DNA of 64,000 nt from Desulfobacca acetoxidans DSM 11109 (GCF_000195295.1 NC_015388.1:558001-622000), one strand, 5' to 3'; positions 17,889 through 30,780 are shown, numbered from the stretch's first letter. Program-made: numbers and translations. Notes: generated by a model not told the origin, from the letters alone.

Positions 17889-18725
17889 TCAGGAATTAAA
17901 TCCTATTTTTTGATCTTTCCAAAGGATTGGCTGGGCCTTGGGAAAACACATTTTTATTGCCGCTTTAAATGCATAACTTAAAAAAACCGCCAGAAAACAG
18001 GCGATCAGATAAAACCCCTTAAGTGTGGGGGTGCCATGGATTAAGCCGAACATCAATGGGCTTTCGGTAGTTACGAGGCGGATTTCCAAGATATAATAAC
18101 CGATGCCTTCAAATAACAGCAGAAGAGGAAAATAAACAAGCCAGGTTGCCGCCAGACTCATGAGTGTACTATTCAGCAGATAGTGCCAGAAATTGTAGAC
18201 GCAGAGAATAAAGAACAGCCAAAGGCTCCATAACGTACAGGCAAACCAGTTGAGACCGGGAGAATTAAAAAAGGGTACGTTGTAAGTATAATCATAGTAG
18301 GTTACCCAGATGCAGGCCATGCCCACGGCAACAGCCAGTTCCGCCAACATGTCCGGGGAAAATTGGTACACCCCTCCCAGGCGCCAGCGGGTTGCCTTCT
18401 GGCGGCAAGAAACCTTTAGGCGCGCCAATCCGCCTAACAGGCCAATAATCAGATCAGTAAACTGATCGGGAATAATCTCAGGTCGAAATACATCGATCGC
18501 GGCGTAGACAAACCAGAGTTCGACTATTTCCCAGAGCAACAGCAAGAACGTGAGCATTACAGATGGGCGCCTGACCTTCATATTTTGCAGAATGAGCATA
18601 ATTATGAAGCCGTTGGCGAAATGCACCAGGGACCAGTAATCAATAAAAAAATATCGAGTCTGCCAAATCACCGTATAGAAAGGTTCCGTGGTACTCTGAA
18701 TTAAATAGTACAATCCTTTTAACAT
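17889..18725 (-). CDS. Polytopic membrane protein of unknown function
   Basis: I do not recognise the family. The 278-residue protein has about seven hydrophobic segments, for example HFANGFIIMLILQNM, SVMLTFLLLLWEIVELWFVY, LWLFFILCVYNFWHYLL, TWLVYFPLLLLFEGIGYYI and GFYLIACFLAVFLSYAF. It is rich in Trp, Tyr and Phe and has a short basic loop (CRQKATRWR). The conserved-looking motif WEIVELWFVYA followed by DQFTDLIIGLLGG suggests a small acidic-residue-bearing integral membrane family. It converges on cobO. It reads as a real gene because of length and consistent hydrophobic periodicity; no function is proposed. Confidence 0.6.
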   Translation of the reverse strand: MLKGLYYLIQSTTEPFYTVIWQTRYFFIDYWSLVHFANGFIIMLILQNMKVRRPSVMLTFLLLLWEIVELWFVYAAIDVFRPEIIPDQFTDLIIGLLGGLARLKVSCRQKATRWRLGGVYQFSPDMLAELAVAVGMACIWVTYYDYTYNVPFFNSPGLNWFACTLWSLWLFFILCVYNFWHYLLNSTLMSLAATWLVYFPLLLLFEGIGYYILEIRLVTTESPLMFGLIHGTPTLKGFYLIACFLAVFLSYAFKAAIKMCFPKAQPILWKDQKIGFNS

Positions 18726-18999
18726 GCACTATACCTTCCTGGGACTATAATCGGTTGAATGGATTGGATTATCGGCTGTGCTACAGACAGCATACTCTTA
18801 TAAGGAGTTACCGAAATCTCATACTAATGAGACATCGGCATCTTGTAAAATTTCTAAATTTTTTTTGATATGAAATGATAAGATTTATTTACGGTTCATC
18901 CGGAAACTGCAGCGGTGCCCCTCGCAGCACAAAGCCAAAAATGGCAATCTTGTTTTGCAGGCGATCAGCAGGACTGATTGCTACCGCCCAATATGTCTC

Positions 19000-19737
19000 T
19001 CATTCGTCGTAGCGACGGATCAGCAGAATCCCCAGCCAGAAGGTGGCCAAACCATAAAAGACCAAAAAGGCAAAAGAAACGAGGGAGGACATTGACCATT
19101 CCGGGTATCGCAGCAATATGTTGGTGTGCGTCAGGGGCAGGAGGAAGATAAACTTCTGTACCACCCACGGCATCTCCTCCACCGGAAAGAAGGTGCCGCT
19201 AAAAAAGGCCATGGGCATGATAAAAAAATTGGTGAAACTGGCGGCATCGTCATGCGAGCGGGATTTTAAACCGACGATAACTCCCATGGATGCCGACAGA
19301 AAACAATTGACCAACAAGGCGGTTAGAAAAATACCATTAAGGGCCAGACGGCTGCCCACCACCCAACCGCAACCCAACAGAATGATTGAGGCAAACAGCC
19401 CGCGCACCATGCCGGCAAGCACTTCGCCCCACATGATGGCACCTGCACTCACCGGCGCCTGGATATAAATCTGAAAGGTTCGGAAGAACAGGCGGGAAAC
19501 GGTCATGCCATTGGCGATCCAAGTATAGGAATTGATCATCGAGGTCACCGCTACCAAACCCGGCATCAGGTAGTCCAAATAACTGCTGCCACCGATGGAC
19601 ACCCGCCGCCCGAGACCGACGCCGAAGACCAACAGATAGAGCAACGGCGTCAACATGGTGGACAGGACAAAACCCAACCGCAGCACACGCCGTTTAAAGA
19701 TCAGTATTTCTCTAAGAAAGATGGGATACCAGTTCAT
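19000..19737 (-). CDS. ABC-2 type transporter permease
   Basis: Predicted inner-membrane exporter subunit of 245 residues and six hydrophobic helices. The ABC-2 pattern is clear: N-terminal cytoplasmic MNWYPIFLREILIFKRRVLR, YLDYLMPGLVAVTSM, and the signature-like NFFIMPMAFFSGTFFPVEEMP, followed by LPLTHTNILLRYPEW, as in NodJ/DrrB-like permeases that export polysaccharide, lipid or drugs. Its ATPase is not adjacent: upstream is glnB and downstream is the unknown membrane protein. The partner must be encoded elsewhere. Substrate unknown. Confidence 0.85.
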   Translation of the reverse strand: MNWYPIFLREILIFKRRVLRLGFVLSTMLTPLLYLLVFGVGLGRRVSIGGSSYLDYLMPGLVAVTSMINSYTWIANGMTVSRLFFRTFQIYIQAPVSAGAIMWGEVLAGMVRGLFASIILLGCGWVVGSRLALNGIFLTALLVNCFLSASMGVIVGLKSRSHDDAASFTNFFIMPMAFFSGTFFPVEEMPWVVQKFIFLLPLTHTNILLRYPEWSMSSLVSFAFLVFYGLATFWLGILLIRRYDE

Positions 19738-19776
19738 CTTCCCCTTTGCCTTTTGCCTCCTCCCTTTCCCCGGCTT

Positions 19777-20124
<348 letters not shown>

Positions 20125-20223
20125 TCAACAGGACCGGATAGATTTGCAACTTGAACGAATATTACTTAAGACACCTTTAGGCTAGCTTGATCCGGTTTTT
20201 TCCCTCACCCCCGGCTTCCTAAC

Positions 20224-21186
20224 TTACAAATCGCATCTCCGCCGCAGTTGGGCCACGATCTCATCGCTGATGGAGTAGGGGTCGGTTTTTTTGGCGGCGA
20301 TGTCGGCCAATATCTGTTTCACGCCATTCGCCGACAGCATATGGGAAATGATCTGCTCCCGAATGCCCTGCATGATGAGGTCCATTAGCTCCCCCCGCAG
20401 TCGGGGAGCCATAACCCGGGCCAGCTCCCGGCCGCCCTCCCGGCGTAGATAGTCCCGGTGCTCGAATACGGCGGCCATAAGTTCGGGAACACCTAAATTT
20501 TTGGGGGCTTCGGTCCGGAAGACCAAAGGACGCCAACCGTCCTCCCGATTCGGCTGGCGCAGATCAATCATGTTCACCAGATCCTGATAGGTGCGGTCAG
20601 CTCCTTCCCGATCAGCTTTATTAATAACAAACAGGTCGCCGATTTCCAGAATACCTGCCTTGATGGCCTGAATATCGTCTCCCATTCCCGGAACCGTCAC
20701 TACGATGGTAGTGTGGGCGGCGCTGGCGATCTCCACCTCGTCCTGACCCACGCCTACTGTTTCCACCAGGATAAAATCCTTACCCATAGCATCCAGGACG
20801 TTGACGACGGCCCGGGACGAGGCCGTTAGCCCCCCAAAATGCCCGCGGGTAGCTAAAGAGCGGATGAAGACGCCTTCATCGGTGGCGTGACGCTGCATCC
20901 GGATGCGATCTCCCAGGATAGCGCCACCGGAGAAGGGGCTGGTCGGATCCACCGCCACCACACCTACGGTCAGACCCTGCTGGCGCAGCAATTGGATCAT
21001 GCGGTCTGTCAGAGTGCTCTTGCCCACTCCGGGGGATCCCGTAATCCCGATGATATGCGCCCGGCCGGTATACTGGTAGAGGCCTTTGAGGATTTCCCGA
21101 GCGGCGGGATCACCCTCGTCCAGGTCCCGCATTAATCGGGCCGTAGCCCGGATGTCGCCTTGCCGCACCTGCTGAATAATGTCCAT
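20224..21186 (-). CDS. meaB: Methylmalonyl-CoA mutase-associated GTPase MeaB
   Basis: G3E-family GTPase that protects and loads adenosylcobalamin-dependent acyl-CoA mutases. The 320-residue protein has G1 GITGSPGVGKSTLTDRMI, VAVDPTSPFSGGAILGDRIRMQ, the switch region VETVGVGQDEVEIA and G4 NKADREGAD, with a C-terminal dimerisation helix. No mutase subunit is adjacent. In this type of anaerobe it would serve a methylmalonyl-CoA pathway for propionate or succinate, consistent with the nearby cobalamin genes. That pathway role is inference. Confidence 0.93.
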   Translation of the reverse strand: MDIIQQVRQGDIRATARLMRDLDEGDPAAREILKGLYQYTGRAHIIGITGSPGVGKSTLTDRMIQLLRQQGLTVGVVAVDPTSPFSGGAILGDRIRMQRHATDEGVFIRSLATRGHFGGLTASSRAVVNVLDAMGKDFILVETVGVGQDEVEIASAAHTTIVVTVPGMGDDIQAIKAGILEIGDLFVINKADREGADRTYQDLVNMIDLRQPNREDGWRPLVFRTEAPKNLGVPELMAAVFEHRDYLRREGGRELARVMAPRLRGELMDLIMQGIREQIISHMLSANGVKQILADIAAKKTDPYSISDEIVAQLRRRCDL

Positions 21187-21312
21187 AATTGATGTCCCTA
21201 GTACTGTTTGCCGAGGAAAAATTAATTGTTATTCTTTACAAGGCCCCCGCAAGACATAAAAATTACCTCTCTAGGACGCTGTTTCCTGTGCCCTCCGAGG
21301 ACTCCCCACTCC

Positions 21313-21933
21313 TCACGGTTCGATAATACTGGCCTGGATAATAGTTACCGGCGTCACCGGAACGTCAGCATGAAAGCCCTTGCTGGTAGTGGGAACGGCC
21401 TTGATTTTGTCCACCACGTCTTTTCCCTGCACCACTTTGCCAAAAACGGCATAACCCCAACCGGCAGGGTTCTTGCCGGTGTGATTGAGGCTTTGATTAT
21501 CGGCTACGTTAATGAAAAACTGCGAGGTGGCGGAATCCGGGACGGCAGTGCGGGCCATCGCAATGGTGTAGGCATCGTTGGTAAGCCCGTTATCTGCTTC
21601 GTTCTTAATGGGCGGCCGGTTGGCCTTCTGCTTCATCTGGGCGTCCATTCCGCCACCCTGGATCATAAATCCGTTGATCACTCGGTGAAAGATAGTGCCG
21701 TCGTAAAATCCGTCTTTGACGTACCGCAGGAAGTTTGCCACCGTATTTGGGGCTTTCTCCACATTGAGCTCAAGTACAATATCACCTAAGGAAGTTTGTA
21801 ATTTTACCATGACGGGTCTCCTCACTGCTTCGACCTCGCCTACCCAGGCGAAGGCTGACACGCAGACGAACAGGGCCAAGATCCCGGCAAGCCTTTGGCG
21901 GGTAAAGACTAGAAGCAGCATCTGTTTAAACAT
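21313..21933 (-). CDS. Peptidyl-prolyl cis-trans isomerase, exported cyclophilin type
   Basis: Folding catalyst of the cyclophilin fold, predicted periplasmic. A hydrophobic signal ([22 protein letters not shown]) precedes the domain. Signature text includes [48 protein letters not shown] and [18 protein letters not shown], matching PpiA/PpiB-type bacterial cyclophilins. The upstream AAAGGA favours one of two adjacent ATGs (21936 or 21933); the second gives better spacing. The 20-residue extension upstream has no support. Confidence 0.9.
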   Translation of the reverse strand: MFKQMLLLVFTRQRLAGILALFVCVSAFAWVGEVEAVRRPVMVKLQTSLGDIVLELNVEKAPNTVANFLRYVKDGFYDGTIFHRVINGFMIQGGGMDAQMKQKANRPPIKNEADNGLTNDAYTIAMARTAVPDSATSQFFINVADNQSLNHTGKNPAGWGYAVFGKVVQGKDVVDKIKAVPTTSKGFHADVPVTPVTIIQASIIEP

Positions 21934-22426
21934 CATCGTTCCTTTCTTACTTAATGAGAACATTGAGAAGGCCAAAAATTTCGTGAAGACCGGCAATCTC
22001 TCAGGATCATCATTCCATGATCGCCTTTTTCACTGAAAGAGTATCATACAGACCACAAACATTTCCAACAATTAATTCGCTTTTTGAATAAATTAATATG
22101 TTTTTACAATGTCTTACACTAAATTGAGATCAAACTTAAGGACTTGGGCCAATGGTAGTCTTCCGGGATCCGCTATGGCCGTTTTCTGAAATGTCGAAGG
22201 CAATAATTCTTTCTTATATCCGAAGATGTCATTGACACTCAAAAAAAAAGCGGATACAATTAAACAATTATCCATTTAAAATTATTTCTAATTTAGGCAT
22301 AGTGAACAGCTTTTCAACCTCCCGACCAATCATCAACAGACAAAGGAAGCAGAACGGGCCCTGGTATAAGATACGGCGGAAGCAGAAAGCGGTCGCTGGT
22401 CCAAGGGGAACTTTTTCAATAACTGT
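21934..22426. other. Divergent intergenic region, ppi to rng
   Basis: About 490 bp with AT-rich stretches. It contains a near-consensus promoter (22232-22260) directed at the RNase gene, leaving a transcribed leader of about 160 nt. No other element was recognised. Confidence 0.6.
22232..22260 (+). promoter_or_regulatory. Strong sigma-70 promoter of rng
   Basis: TTGACA (22232-22237), a 17-bp spacer with a 9-A tract and TACAAT (22255-22260) match the consensus at 11 of 12 positions. The predicted leader before the RNase start at 22427 is about 160 nt. Confidence 0.75.
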
Positions 22427-23992
22427 ATGAGTCCCATCCATAAAATGCTGATTAACGCCTCCGATCCGGAAGAATTCCGGGTGGCCATCGTTGAAGATGG
22501 CAAGTTAGAGGAATTTGCCCTGGAGGCGGCCAGTCGAGAACAGCTTAAAGGCAACATTTACAAAGGCGTCATTTCGAATATCGAACCCAGTCTCCAGGCA
22601 GCTTTTGTTCATTATGGCGCCGAGCGGCAGGGTTTTTTACCGATCTCAGAAATACATCCGGAATATTTTCAGCCCGAAGCCCCACAGCGATCACGGCCCA
22701 AGATTCAAGAAGTCCTGAAAAAGGGACAGGAACTTCTTGTCCAGGTTATCAAAGAAGAGATCGCCTCCAAAGGCGCCTATCTCACGACCTATATCTCCCT
22801 GCCAGGACGGTTTCTGGTCCTCCTGCCCGGTCAGGAACAGATCGGCATATCCCGCAAGATCGAAGAAGAGGCCCGACGGCAGGAACTCAAAGCACTTATC
22901 AAAGAATTCAATCTGACCCATGGCATGGGCCTGATTGTACGCACGGCCAGCGAGGCTGCCAAGAAGCGTGAGTTACAAAAAGATTATCAATACCTGAACA
23001 ATATCTGGCAGGAAATCAAAAAGAACGCCGGGCAATCTCCGGCACCTGCCTTGATCTACAAAGAGTTAGATCTTGTCATCCGCACTATTCGAGATTATTA
23101 CACCGCCGATATCAACGAGATCCTTATCGATGACGTCGAGACTTTTACCCAGATAAAGAATTTTTTCAAGGCCTTTTCTCCAAAGCATACCAATGTATTG
23201 AAACTCTATAAAGAAAAGCGCCCCATCTTTTCCAAGTATCAGATCGAAGAGCAACTCGAGCGTCTCTACGACAACCAGGTGCCGTTAAAATCCGGAGGGG
23301 GCGTGGTTATCAATCCCACCGAGGCCTTAGTAGCGATAGACGTCAATTCCGGGCGTTGCATTTCCCCCAAGGAAGTGGAGGAGACGGCTTTTAAGACCAA
23401 CCTGGAGGCGGCTCAAGAGATTGCCCGGCAGTTGCGCCTGCGCGATCTAGGCGGTCTTATCGTCATCGATTTTATCGATATGAAAGACCGTAAGCACCGC
23501 AAAGAAGTAGAAAAAGAACTGAAGGCGGCACTTAAAAAAGAGAAGGCCCGAGTAACAGTCGGGCAGATTTCCAAATTCGGGCTGCTGGAACTCTCCCGCC
23601 AGCGATTGCGTCCGGCAGTGCAGACAAGCCTGTATATTACCTGTCCGCATTGTCAGGGACGCGGTCTCATCAAATCGGTGGAAGCCAGCGGCTTGAGTCT
23701 GATTCGAAAAATCTGCCATGAAGCCGCGAAAAACGACATTCAGGAAGTTCGGGCCCTCTTGCCTCAGGAAGTCACCAATTACCTGCTCAATAAAAAACGC
23801 AAGGAATTGGTCTCCCTCGAAGAAAAATTTCAGCTGCGCCTGTTTATTGCCTCCAAAGAGGGATTGGCCTGGACGGAAAGCCGCCTGGAATTTATCAAAC
23901 GCCAGATAGACCAGGAGAAAACCAAAGCCGCACTCGAGGGGCTCATCGAGGAACGTTTAAAAGATCAGAAAGGATTGTTTCATGCGGAGTGA
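22427..23992 (+). CDS. rng: Ribonuclease G (RNase E/G family)
   Basis: Endoribonuclease for 16S rRNA 5' maturation and mRNA turnover. The 521-residue protein lacks the long C-terminal scaffold of RNase E, so it is of the RNase G type. It has an S1 domain at about 36-130 ([35 protein letters not shown]). The DNase I-like catalytic core contains the metal-binding Asp motifs VAIDVNSGR and [24 protein letters not shown] zinc-link motif and a small domain follow. It starts at ATG 22427 and overlaps ilvD by 11 bp. Confidence 0.95.
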   Translation: MSPIHKMLINASDPEEFRVAIVEDGKLEEFALEAASREQLKGNIYKGVISNIEPSLQAAFVHYGAERQGFLPISEIHPEYFQPEAPQRSRPKIQEVLKKGQELLVQVIKEEIASKGAYLTTYISLPGRFLVLLPGQEQIGISRKIEEEARRQELKALIKEFNLTHGMGLIVRTASEAAKKRELQKDYQYLNNIWQEIKKNAGQSPAPALIYKELDLVIRTIRDYYTADINEILIDDVETFTQIKNFFKAFSPKHTNVLKLYKEKRPIFSKYQIEEQLERLYDNQVPLKSGGGVVINPTEALVAIDVNSGRCISPKEVEETAFKTNLEAAQEIARQLRLRDLGGLIVIDFIDMKDRKHRKEVEKELKAALKKEKARVTVGQISKFGLLELSRQRLRPAVQTSLYITCPHCQGRGLIKSVEASGLSLIRKICHEAAKNDIQEVRALLPQEVTNYLLNKKRKELVSLEEKFQLRLFIASKEGLAWTESRLEFIKRQIDQEKTKAALEGLIEERLKDQKGLFHAE

Positions 23993-25643
23993 TCTGATGA
24001 AAACCGGTGTGGAAAAATCACCGCATCGGTCCTTAATGAAGGCCATGGGTTACACCGAAGAAGAATTGCAGCGGCCGCTCATCGGCGTTGCCAACGCCAA
24101 AAACGAAATCATCCCTGGCCATATACACCTGGACAAAATCAGCGAAGCGGTTAAAGCCGGCATCCGGATGGCCGGGGGCACACCGATCGAATTCGGCGTT
24201 ATCGGCGTCTGTGACGGCATCGCCATGCATCACGTCGGTATGAAGTATTCCCTGGCTTCCCGGGAATTAATCGCCGACTCTATCGAAGTCATGGCTATGG
24301 CCCATCCCTTCGATGGCCTGGCGCTGATTCCTAACTGTGATAAAATTATTCCAGGCATGATAATGGCCGCCCTGCGTTTGAACATCCCTGCCCTGGTGAT
24401 CAGCGGCGGTCCGATGTTGGCTGGCCGCCTGCAAAACCGAGCTATTGACCTCATCACGGTCTTTGAGGGCGTCGGCGCCGTCAAAGCCGGAAAAATGACC
24501 GAAGCGGAACTCAAGGAGATCGAAGACGCCGCCTGTCCGGGCTGTGGCTCCTGCGCCGGTATGTTCACCGCCAATTCTATGAACTGCCTGAGTGAGGCCT
24601 TGGGATTGGCTCTGCCCGGCAATGGTGCCATCCCGGCGATTTCTGCGGCCCGTTATCGCTTGGCCAAACAAGGCGGCAGGCAGATCATGGAGCTGGTCCG
24701 CCGACAGATTCTACCGCGTCAGATCGCCACCCTCACCGCCTTTCAAAATGCCATGACGGTGGATATGGCCCTCGGATGCTCTACCAACACCGTTTTGCAT
24801 ATTCCAGCCATGGCTCATGAAGCCGGGATAGACTTGCCACTGGATCTATTCAATACCATCAGTGAAAAAACTCCCCATATCTGCAGCCTCAGCCCTGGCG
24901 GGATGTACCATCTGGAAGACCTGCATCGCGCCGGCGGGGTGCCGGCAGTTATGGCGCGGCTTTGGCAGGCCGGTCTGATCAATGGCGAGCCGTTGACCGC
25001 TACCGGGAAAACTATGGCAGAAAACCTGGCCGGGGTCAGGGTCTTGGATGACGAAATCATTCGCAGCCTTGACCACCCTTACCATACCCAAGGAGGCATC
25101 GCCATTTTAAAGGGTAATCTTGCCCCGGAAGGTGGGGTGGTGAAACAATCCGCCGTTGATCCCCAGATGTTGGTTCGCGAGGGCCGGGCCCGAGTCTTTG
25201 ACTCAGAGGAAGAAGCCGCTAACGCTATTTTGGGAGGCGCCATCCACCCCGGCGATGTTGTGATCATCCGCTACGAAGGCCCCAAGGGTGGACCAGGTAT
25301 GCGGGAGATGCTGACTCCCACAGCCGCCATCGCCGGGATGGGTCTCGACAAAGAGGTGGCTTTGCTGACCGACGGCCGCTTCAGCGGCGGCACCAGGGGC
25401 GCAGCCATCGGTCATATCTCCCCCGAAGCGGCCGCCGGCGGCCCCATTGGACTCATTCAAGAGGGTGATGCTATCCTGATCGACATTCCCGGCAAAACCC
25501 TCACCCTGAAGGTGGACGAAACCGAGCTGGTCCGGCGTCGGGCCCAGTGGAAGCTCCCGGAACCCAAGATCAAACACGGCTATGCTTATCGCTACAGCCG
25601 CCAGGTGACCTCCGGCAGCCAGGGTGCTGTTCTACAGGATTAA
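23982..25643 (+). CDS. ilvD: Dihydroxy-acid dehydratase
   Basis: Fe-S enzyme converting 2,3-dihydroxy-isovalerate and -methylvalerate to the 2-oxo acids in branched-chain amino acid synthesis. The 553-residue protein carries the conserved segments [48 protein letters not shown] (cluster and Mg ligands) and [17 protein letters not shown] stands eight bases before ATG 23982, inside the end of rng, so the genes are co-transcribed. Pairing an RNase with ilvD is not a functional unit that I know of. Confidence 0.97.
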   Translation: MRSDLMKTGVEKSPHRSLMKAMGYTEEELQRPLIGVANAKNEIIPGHIHLDKISEAVKAGIRMAGGTPIEFGVIGVCDGIAMHHVGMKYSLASRELIADSIEVMAMAHPFDGLALIPNCDKIIPGMIMAALRLNIPALVISGGPMLAGRLQNRAIDLITVFEGVGAVKAGKMTEAELKEIEDAACPGCGSCAGMFTANSMNCLSEALGLALPGNGAIPAISAARYRLAKQGGRQIMELVRRQILPRQIATLTAFQNAMTVDMALGCSTNTVLHIPAMAHEAGIDLPLDLFNTISEKTPHICSLSPGGMYHLEDLHRAGGVPAVMARLWQAGLINGEPLTATGKTMAENLAGVRVLDDEIIRSLDHPYHTQGGIAILKGNLAPEGGVVKQSAVDPQMLVREGRARVFDSEEEAANAILGGAIHPGDVVIIRYEGPKGGPGMREMLTPTAAIAGMGLDKEVALLTDGRFSGGTRGAAIGHISPEAAAGGPIGLIQEGDAILIDIPGKTLTLKVDETELVRRRAQWKLPEPKIKHGYAYRYSRQVTSGSQGAVLQD

Positions 25644-25649
25644 CCCGAT

Positions 25650-25735
25650 GGGAAAGCCGTTATGATCACAAGTTTGAATCTATCCGGGAACATTAGTATG
25701 CTTATGGGCTGTCGGCTTTCCCTTTCCCTAAGATC
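25650..25735 (+). terminator. Possible long-loop terminator after ilvD
   Basis: GGGAAAGCCG (25650-25659) pairs perfectly with CGGCTTTCCC (25713-25722), followed by TTTCCCT. The loop is about 53 nt, unusually large for a simple terminator, so another RNA structure is possible. Confidence 0.35.
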
Positions 25736-25770
25736 TCGTTTAGCGTTGCCTGAAAAGTCGAAAAATGAAA

Positions 25771-25798
25771 CTGTTATGTTGATAAAAAATGCTATAAT
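25771..25798 (+). promoter_or_regulatory. Probable extended -10 promoter of dnaN
   Basis: TGC directly before TATAAT (25793-25798) makes a perfect extended -10. The -35 candidate CTGTTA (25771-25776) is weak with a 16-bp spacer. It lies about 85 bp before the dnaN start. Confidence 0.6.
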
Positions 25799-25883
25799 AT
25801 TAATATGTTAAGTACAATATAAACATTCGTTAGCCTTTATAAAGGTTATTAAAGAATAAGCTAATTTTAATCTTGAGGAAAAC

Positions 25884-27050
25884 ATGAAACTGCATATCGA
25901 GAAGGACGCCCTTCTACAAGGAGCAGGTCGAACTCAAGGCGTTATCGATCGTCGGGGACATACCCCGATCTTATCTCACTGTTTACTTGAAGCCGGCAAT
26001 AACCAGCTAAAAATTTCGGCAACAGATTATGAAGTGAGCTTTTCCGGTTACTATCCGGCCCAAGTGGAAGAAGAAGGCGGCCTGACGGTTCCGGCCGTCA
26101 GTTTCTATAATATCCTGCGCGAATTGCCGGCGGGGACGATCAGCCTTGAAAGCACCGAGAACAGCAATCTCGTCATTCAGGTGGGTGATGCCCGCTACCA
26201 GTTTTTAGGGTTGCCGGTCGAAAATTTTCCACCACTGCCCAAACTGGAAAATCAACCGATGATAGAGCTGTCAAATTCGGTACTGAGCGAGATGCTCGAA
26301 AAAACCATTTTTTCCATTGCCGCCGATGATATTCAGCCGCATTTAACCGGGGTGCTTTTAGAAAAAATTACCGAAGACGGCAGGATCATCGTACGCCTCG
26401 TTTCAAGTGATGGTCATCGTCTCTCCCTGATAGATCGGGAAATCCCGGCCATCGAACAGATCAACCTGGAGAAAGCAATTATTATTCCCCGCAAAGGTGT
26501 GGCGGAGATGTTGCGGCTCATCAGTGAAGAAGAGCGATGCGCCTTGGGCATCGAGAAAAAGAGCATCATTCTCAGACAGGGAGATAAGTATCTCTATATT
26601 CGCCTATTAGATAAAAAATATCCCGATTATCGACGGATAATCCCGGCAAGTCCGGAAGTTCGAATCACCGTAGGCCGACGTGCCTTTCTAGACGTTTTAA
26701 AACGGATCAGTTTATTATCCGCCGAAAAATTTAAGGGAGTAATTATGATGGTCAGCGAGGGTTGGCTTGATATTCGTTATCACAACCCCGAAATCGGCGG
26801 AGGCGATGAGCGTCTGCCTATCACTGTTAATTTCCTGAACAGTGAGGTTGTTGCTGAACAGGAACGCGATGAGGAAACATTATGCCTGCCGATCCGGCTG
26901 AGCTACAATGCCCGTTATTTGATAGAGCCGCTGAGTGTGATGCAGAGCGATGAAATATATTTTGAGCTGACAAAAAAGAAAAAGCCACTCTGTTTACGGG
27001 ATGCCAATGACCCGAAGTATCTTAGCATCGTAATGCCCATGGACTTATAA
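25884..27050 (+). CDS. dnaN: DNA polymerase III beta subunit (sliding clamp)
   Basis: Ring-shaped processivity clamp of the replicase. The 388-residue protein begins MKLHIEKDALLQGAGRTQGVIDRRGHTPILSHCLL, contains three clamp repeats, and has DGHRLSLIDREIP in the middle domain and the C-terminal VMPMDL, close to the usual MPMRL ending. GAGG lies ahead of the ATG. It is followed at 112 bp by gyrB. dnaA and recF, the usual neighbours, are absent. Confidence 0.96.
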   Translation: MKLHIEKDALLQGAGRTQGVIDRRGHTPILSHCLLEAGNNQLKISATDYEVSFSGYYPAQVEEEGGLTVPAVSFYNILRELPAGTISLESTENSNLVIQVGDARYQFLGLPVENFPPLPKLENQPMIELSNSVLSEMLEKTIFSIAADDIQPHLTGVLLEKITEDGRIIVRLVSSDGHRLSLIDREIPAIEQINLEKAIIIPRKGVAEMLRLISEEERCALGIEKKSIILRQGDKYLYIRLLDKKYPDYRRIIPASPEVRITVGRRAFLDVLKRISLLSAEKFKGVIMMVSEGWLDIRYHNPEIGGGDERLPITVNFLNSEVVAEQERDEETLCLPIRLSYNARYLIEPLSVMQSDEIYFELTKKKKPLCLRDANDPKYLSIVMPMDL

Positions 27051-27159
27051 GCGGCCTGAGGGCCTGGAAAAGCGGGCGGCTAACGGTACGGATGTAACAG
27101 GAACGGTACAAACGTAGAATCGCCGCTCCCGGCTGTTTTTTGCAAAGGAGGCTGACTAG

Positions 27160-29574
<2,415 letters not shown>

Positions 29575-29627
29575 CCGGCCGTTGACTAGACCAACCATTT
29601 AATCATTAAAGAGCACGGAGGCGTCAG

Positions 29628-30038
29628 ATGAAGAGAAAAGCGAAATATCGGATCGTTACTATCCAGAGGGAAATGCTCTACGTCGGGGATGAGATGGACC
29701 ACACCCTGACGCTAACTGCCATGGAAGGTGAGGCCGTCGAATACCAAAAAGGTGTAGCGGGGGAGTTTGTCTCTCGACGCAGTGTGGGCTTCCATGACCG
29801 CATCAAGGGGTCTGGACCGATGCAGGGTTATGCCGTCACCACGTTTGAGGAAGGACAGGTTTACAGCCGTTACGAAGGCCAACGGGATGCTAAAAACAAA
29901 ACCACTACTGGAACTTGGAAGACCTATAAAGGCGTTGGCAAATTGAAAAACATCAAAGGACAGGGAACCTTTAAGGTGAGCAGCGGCACCAAACCCGATG
30001 AGTATATCCTGGAAATCGACGGCGATTATGAGTTATGA
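29628..30038 (+). CDS. Small beta-rich protein, allene-oxide-cyclase-barrel-like
   Basis: Unknown function, 136 residues with no signal peptide or membrane segment. The C-terminal half (GTWKTYKGVGKLKNIKGQG, then TFKVS) shows the Gly-rich W-x-x-x-G-x-G-K pattern of AOC-barrel/lipocalin-like small proteins common as hypotheticals. The text is beta-strand rich with alternating charges, ending EYILEIDGDYEL. GGAGG precedes the ATG. It is followed by a strong terminator, so it is the last gene of the dnaN-gyrB run or monocistronic. The fold guess is tentative. Confidence 0.6.
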   Translation: MKRKAKYRIVTIQREMLYVGDEMDHTLTLTAMEGEAVEYQKGVAGEFVSRRSVGFHDRIKGSGPMQGYAVTTFEEGQVYSRYEGQRDAKNKTTTGTWKTYKGVGKLKNIKGQGTFKVSSGTKPDEYILEIDGDYEL

Positions 30039-30070
30039 GGAGTGAGCCGGCAATCTGCAAGGGTTTGCAC

Positions 30071-30113
30071 AAGACCCGGCTACAGCATCGCGCAGCCGGG
30101 TCTTTTCGGTTTT
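30071..30113 (+). terminator. Rho-independent terminator
   Basis: AAGACCCGGCT (30071-30081) pairs perfectly over 11 bp with AGCCGGGTCTT (30094-30104) and is followed by the T-rich TTCGGTTTT. It closes the gyrB/small-protein transcript. Confidence 0.85.
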
Positions 30114-30138
30114 GGGGTCGATAAGAAGGAGGTATTTA

Positions 30139-30495
30139 ATGGCGACGTGTAGTTCATGTCAGGCGATATGCGAGGAAGAGGAACTAAGAGAATACGGCGG
30201 TGAGCGTTTATGCGAAGACTGCTACATCAATCGAGTCGAGATCAGCAAGACTTGCGACCCTTGGGCGGTGCACAGCGCCAAAAGCACGCTGGCTGTTCAA
30301 GGGTTGCGGTTGACCCCAAATCAAGAAAAACTCCTGGCCCTGATCAGGGCTGAAAAAGAGGTCGATATGATCGAGGCCGCGGCCAGATTGAAGTGGAGTC
30401 AAACCGAATTGCAGCAGGAGTTCACCGTCTTGAGGCACATGGAACTGCTGCGGGGCGTCAAAAAATCGGATGGCAGGGCCATCACCCTGTTTTAA
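30139..30495 (+). CDS. Zinc-finger plus winged-helix-like small protein
   Basis: Probable small DNA-binding or adaptor protein, 118 residues. The N terminus has two Cys pairs (CSSC and CEDC, about 29 residues apart) bracketing GGERL, a LIM/treble-clef-like zinc site. The C-terminal half (LTPNQEKLLALIRAEKEVDMIEAAARLKWSQTELQQEF...) looks like a winged helix-turn-helix, ending VKKSDGRAITLF like a wing strand. ATG at 30139 is used because AAGGAGG lies at ideal spacing; upstream codons run into the terminator. Targets unknown. Confidence 0.65.
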   Translation: MATCSSCQAICEEEELREYGGERLCEDCYINRVEISKTCDPWAVHSAKSTLAVQGLRLTPNQEKLLALIRAEKEVDMIEAAARLKWSQTELQQEFTVLRHMELLRGVKKSDGRAITLF

Positions 30496-30780
30496 TGAAA
30501 AAAAGATGGAACCGTCTTTCTTTACAAGGTTCTGACGGACCACGGAAATTATCTGTTGGTGGTACTTGCCTGTTATTCCGTGCATGAGTTATTTTTCTGT
30601 GCAAATCTCCCGGCTGTAGGGGCTTGGGCTGCTGCGCCCCTACCAGGAAATTTCCATTTCCGGGGGAGGCCAGAATCGGCCATGATTATTTCCATGCATA
30701 TAATTATTGTAGTAACGCTGCTTGCTGGCCCTCCGAGCTATTTCGAGAACATCTCTATAAAGCGGCGCCGATAACCCGCC
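30496..30780. other. Intergenic region upstream of the ECF sigma gene
   Basis: About 285 bp. It holds a perfect 8-bp inverted repeat (30616-30643) and a TATAAT at 30699 without a clear -35. No anti-sigma gene or small ORF was recognised. Confidence 0.45.
30616..30643. repeat. Inverted repeat GTAGGGGC/GCCCCTAC
   Basis: Perfect 8-bp arms at 30616-30623 and 30636-30643 with a 12-nt loop. It resembles the weaker element at 9388-9410; possibly a short palindromic intergenic repeat. Confidence 0.4.

Noticed and set aside
25644-25883. Replication origin upstream of dnaN
   Set aside because: No cluster of TTATNCACA DnaA boxes was seen; only a promoter and a hairpin.
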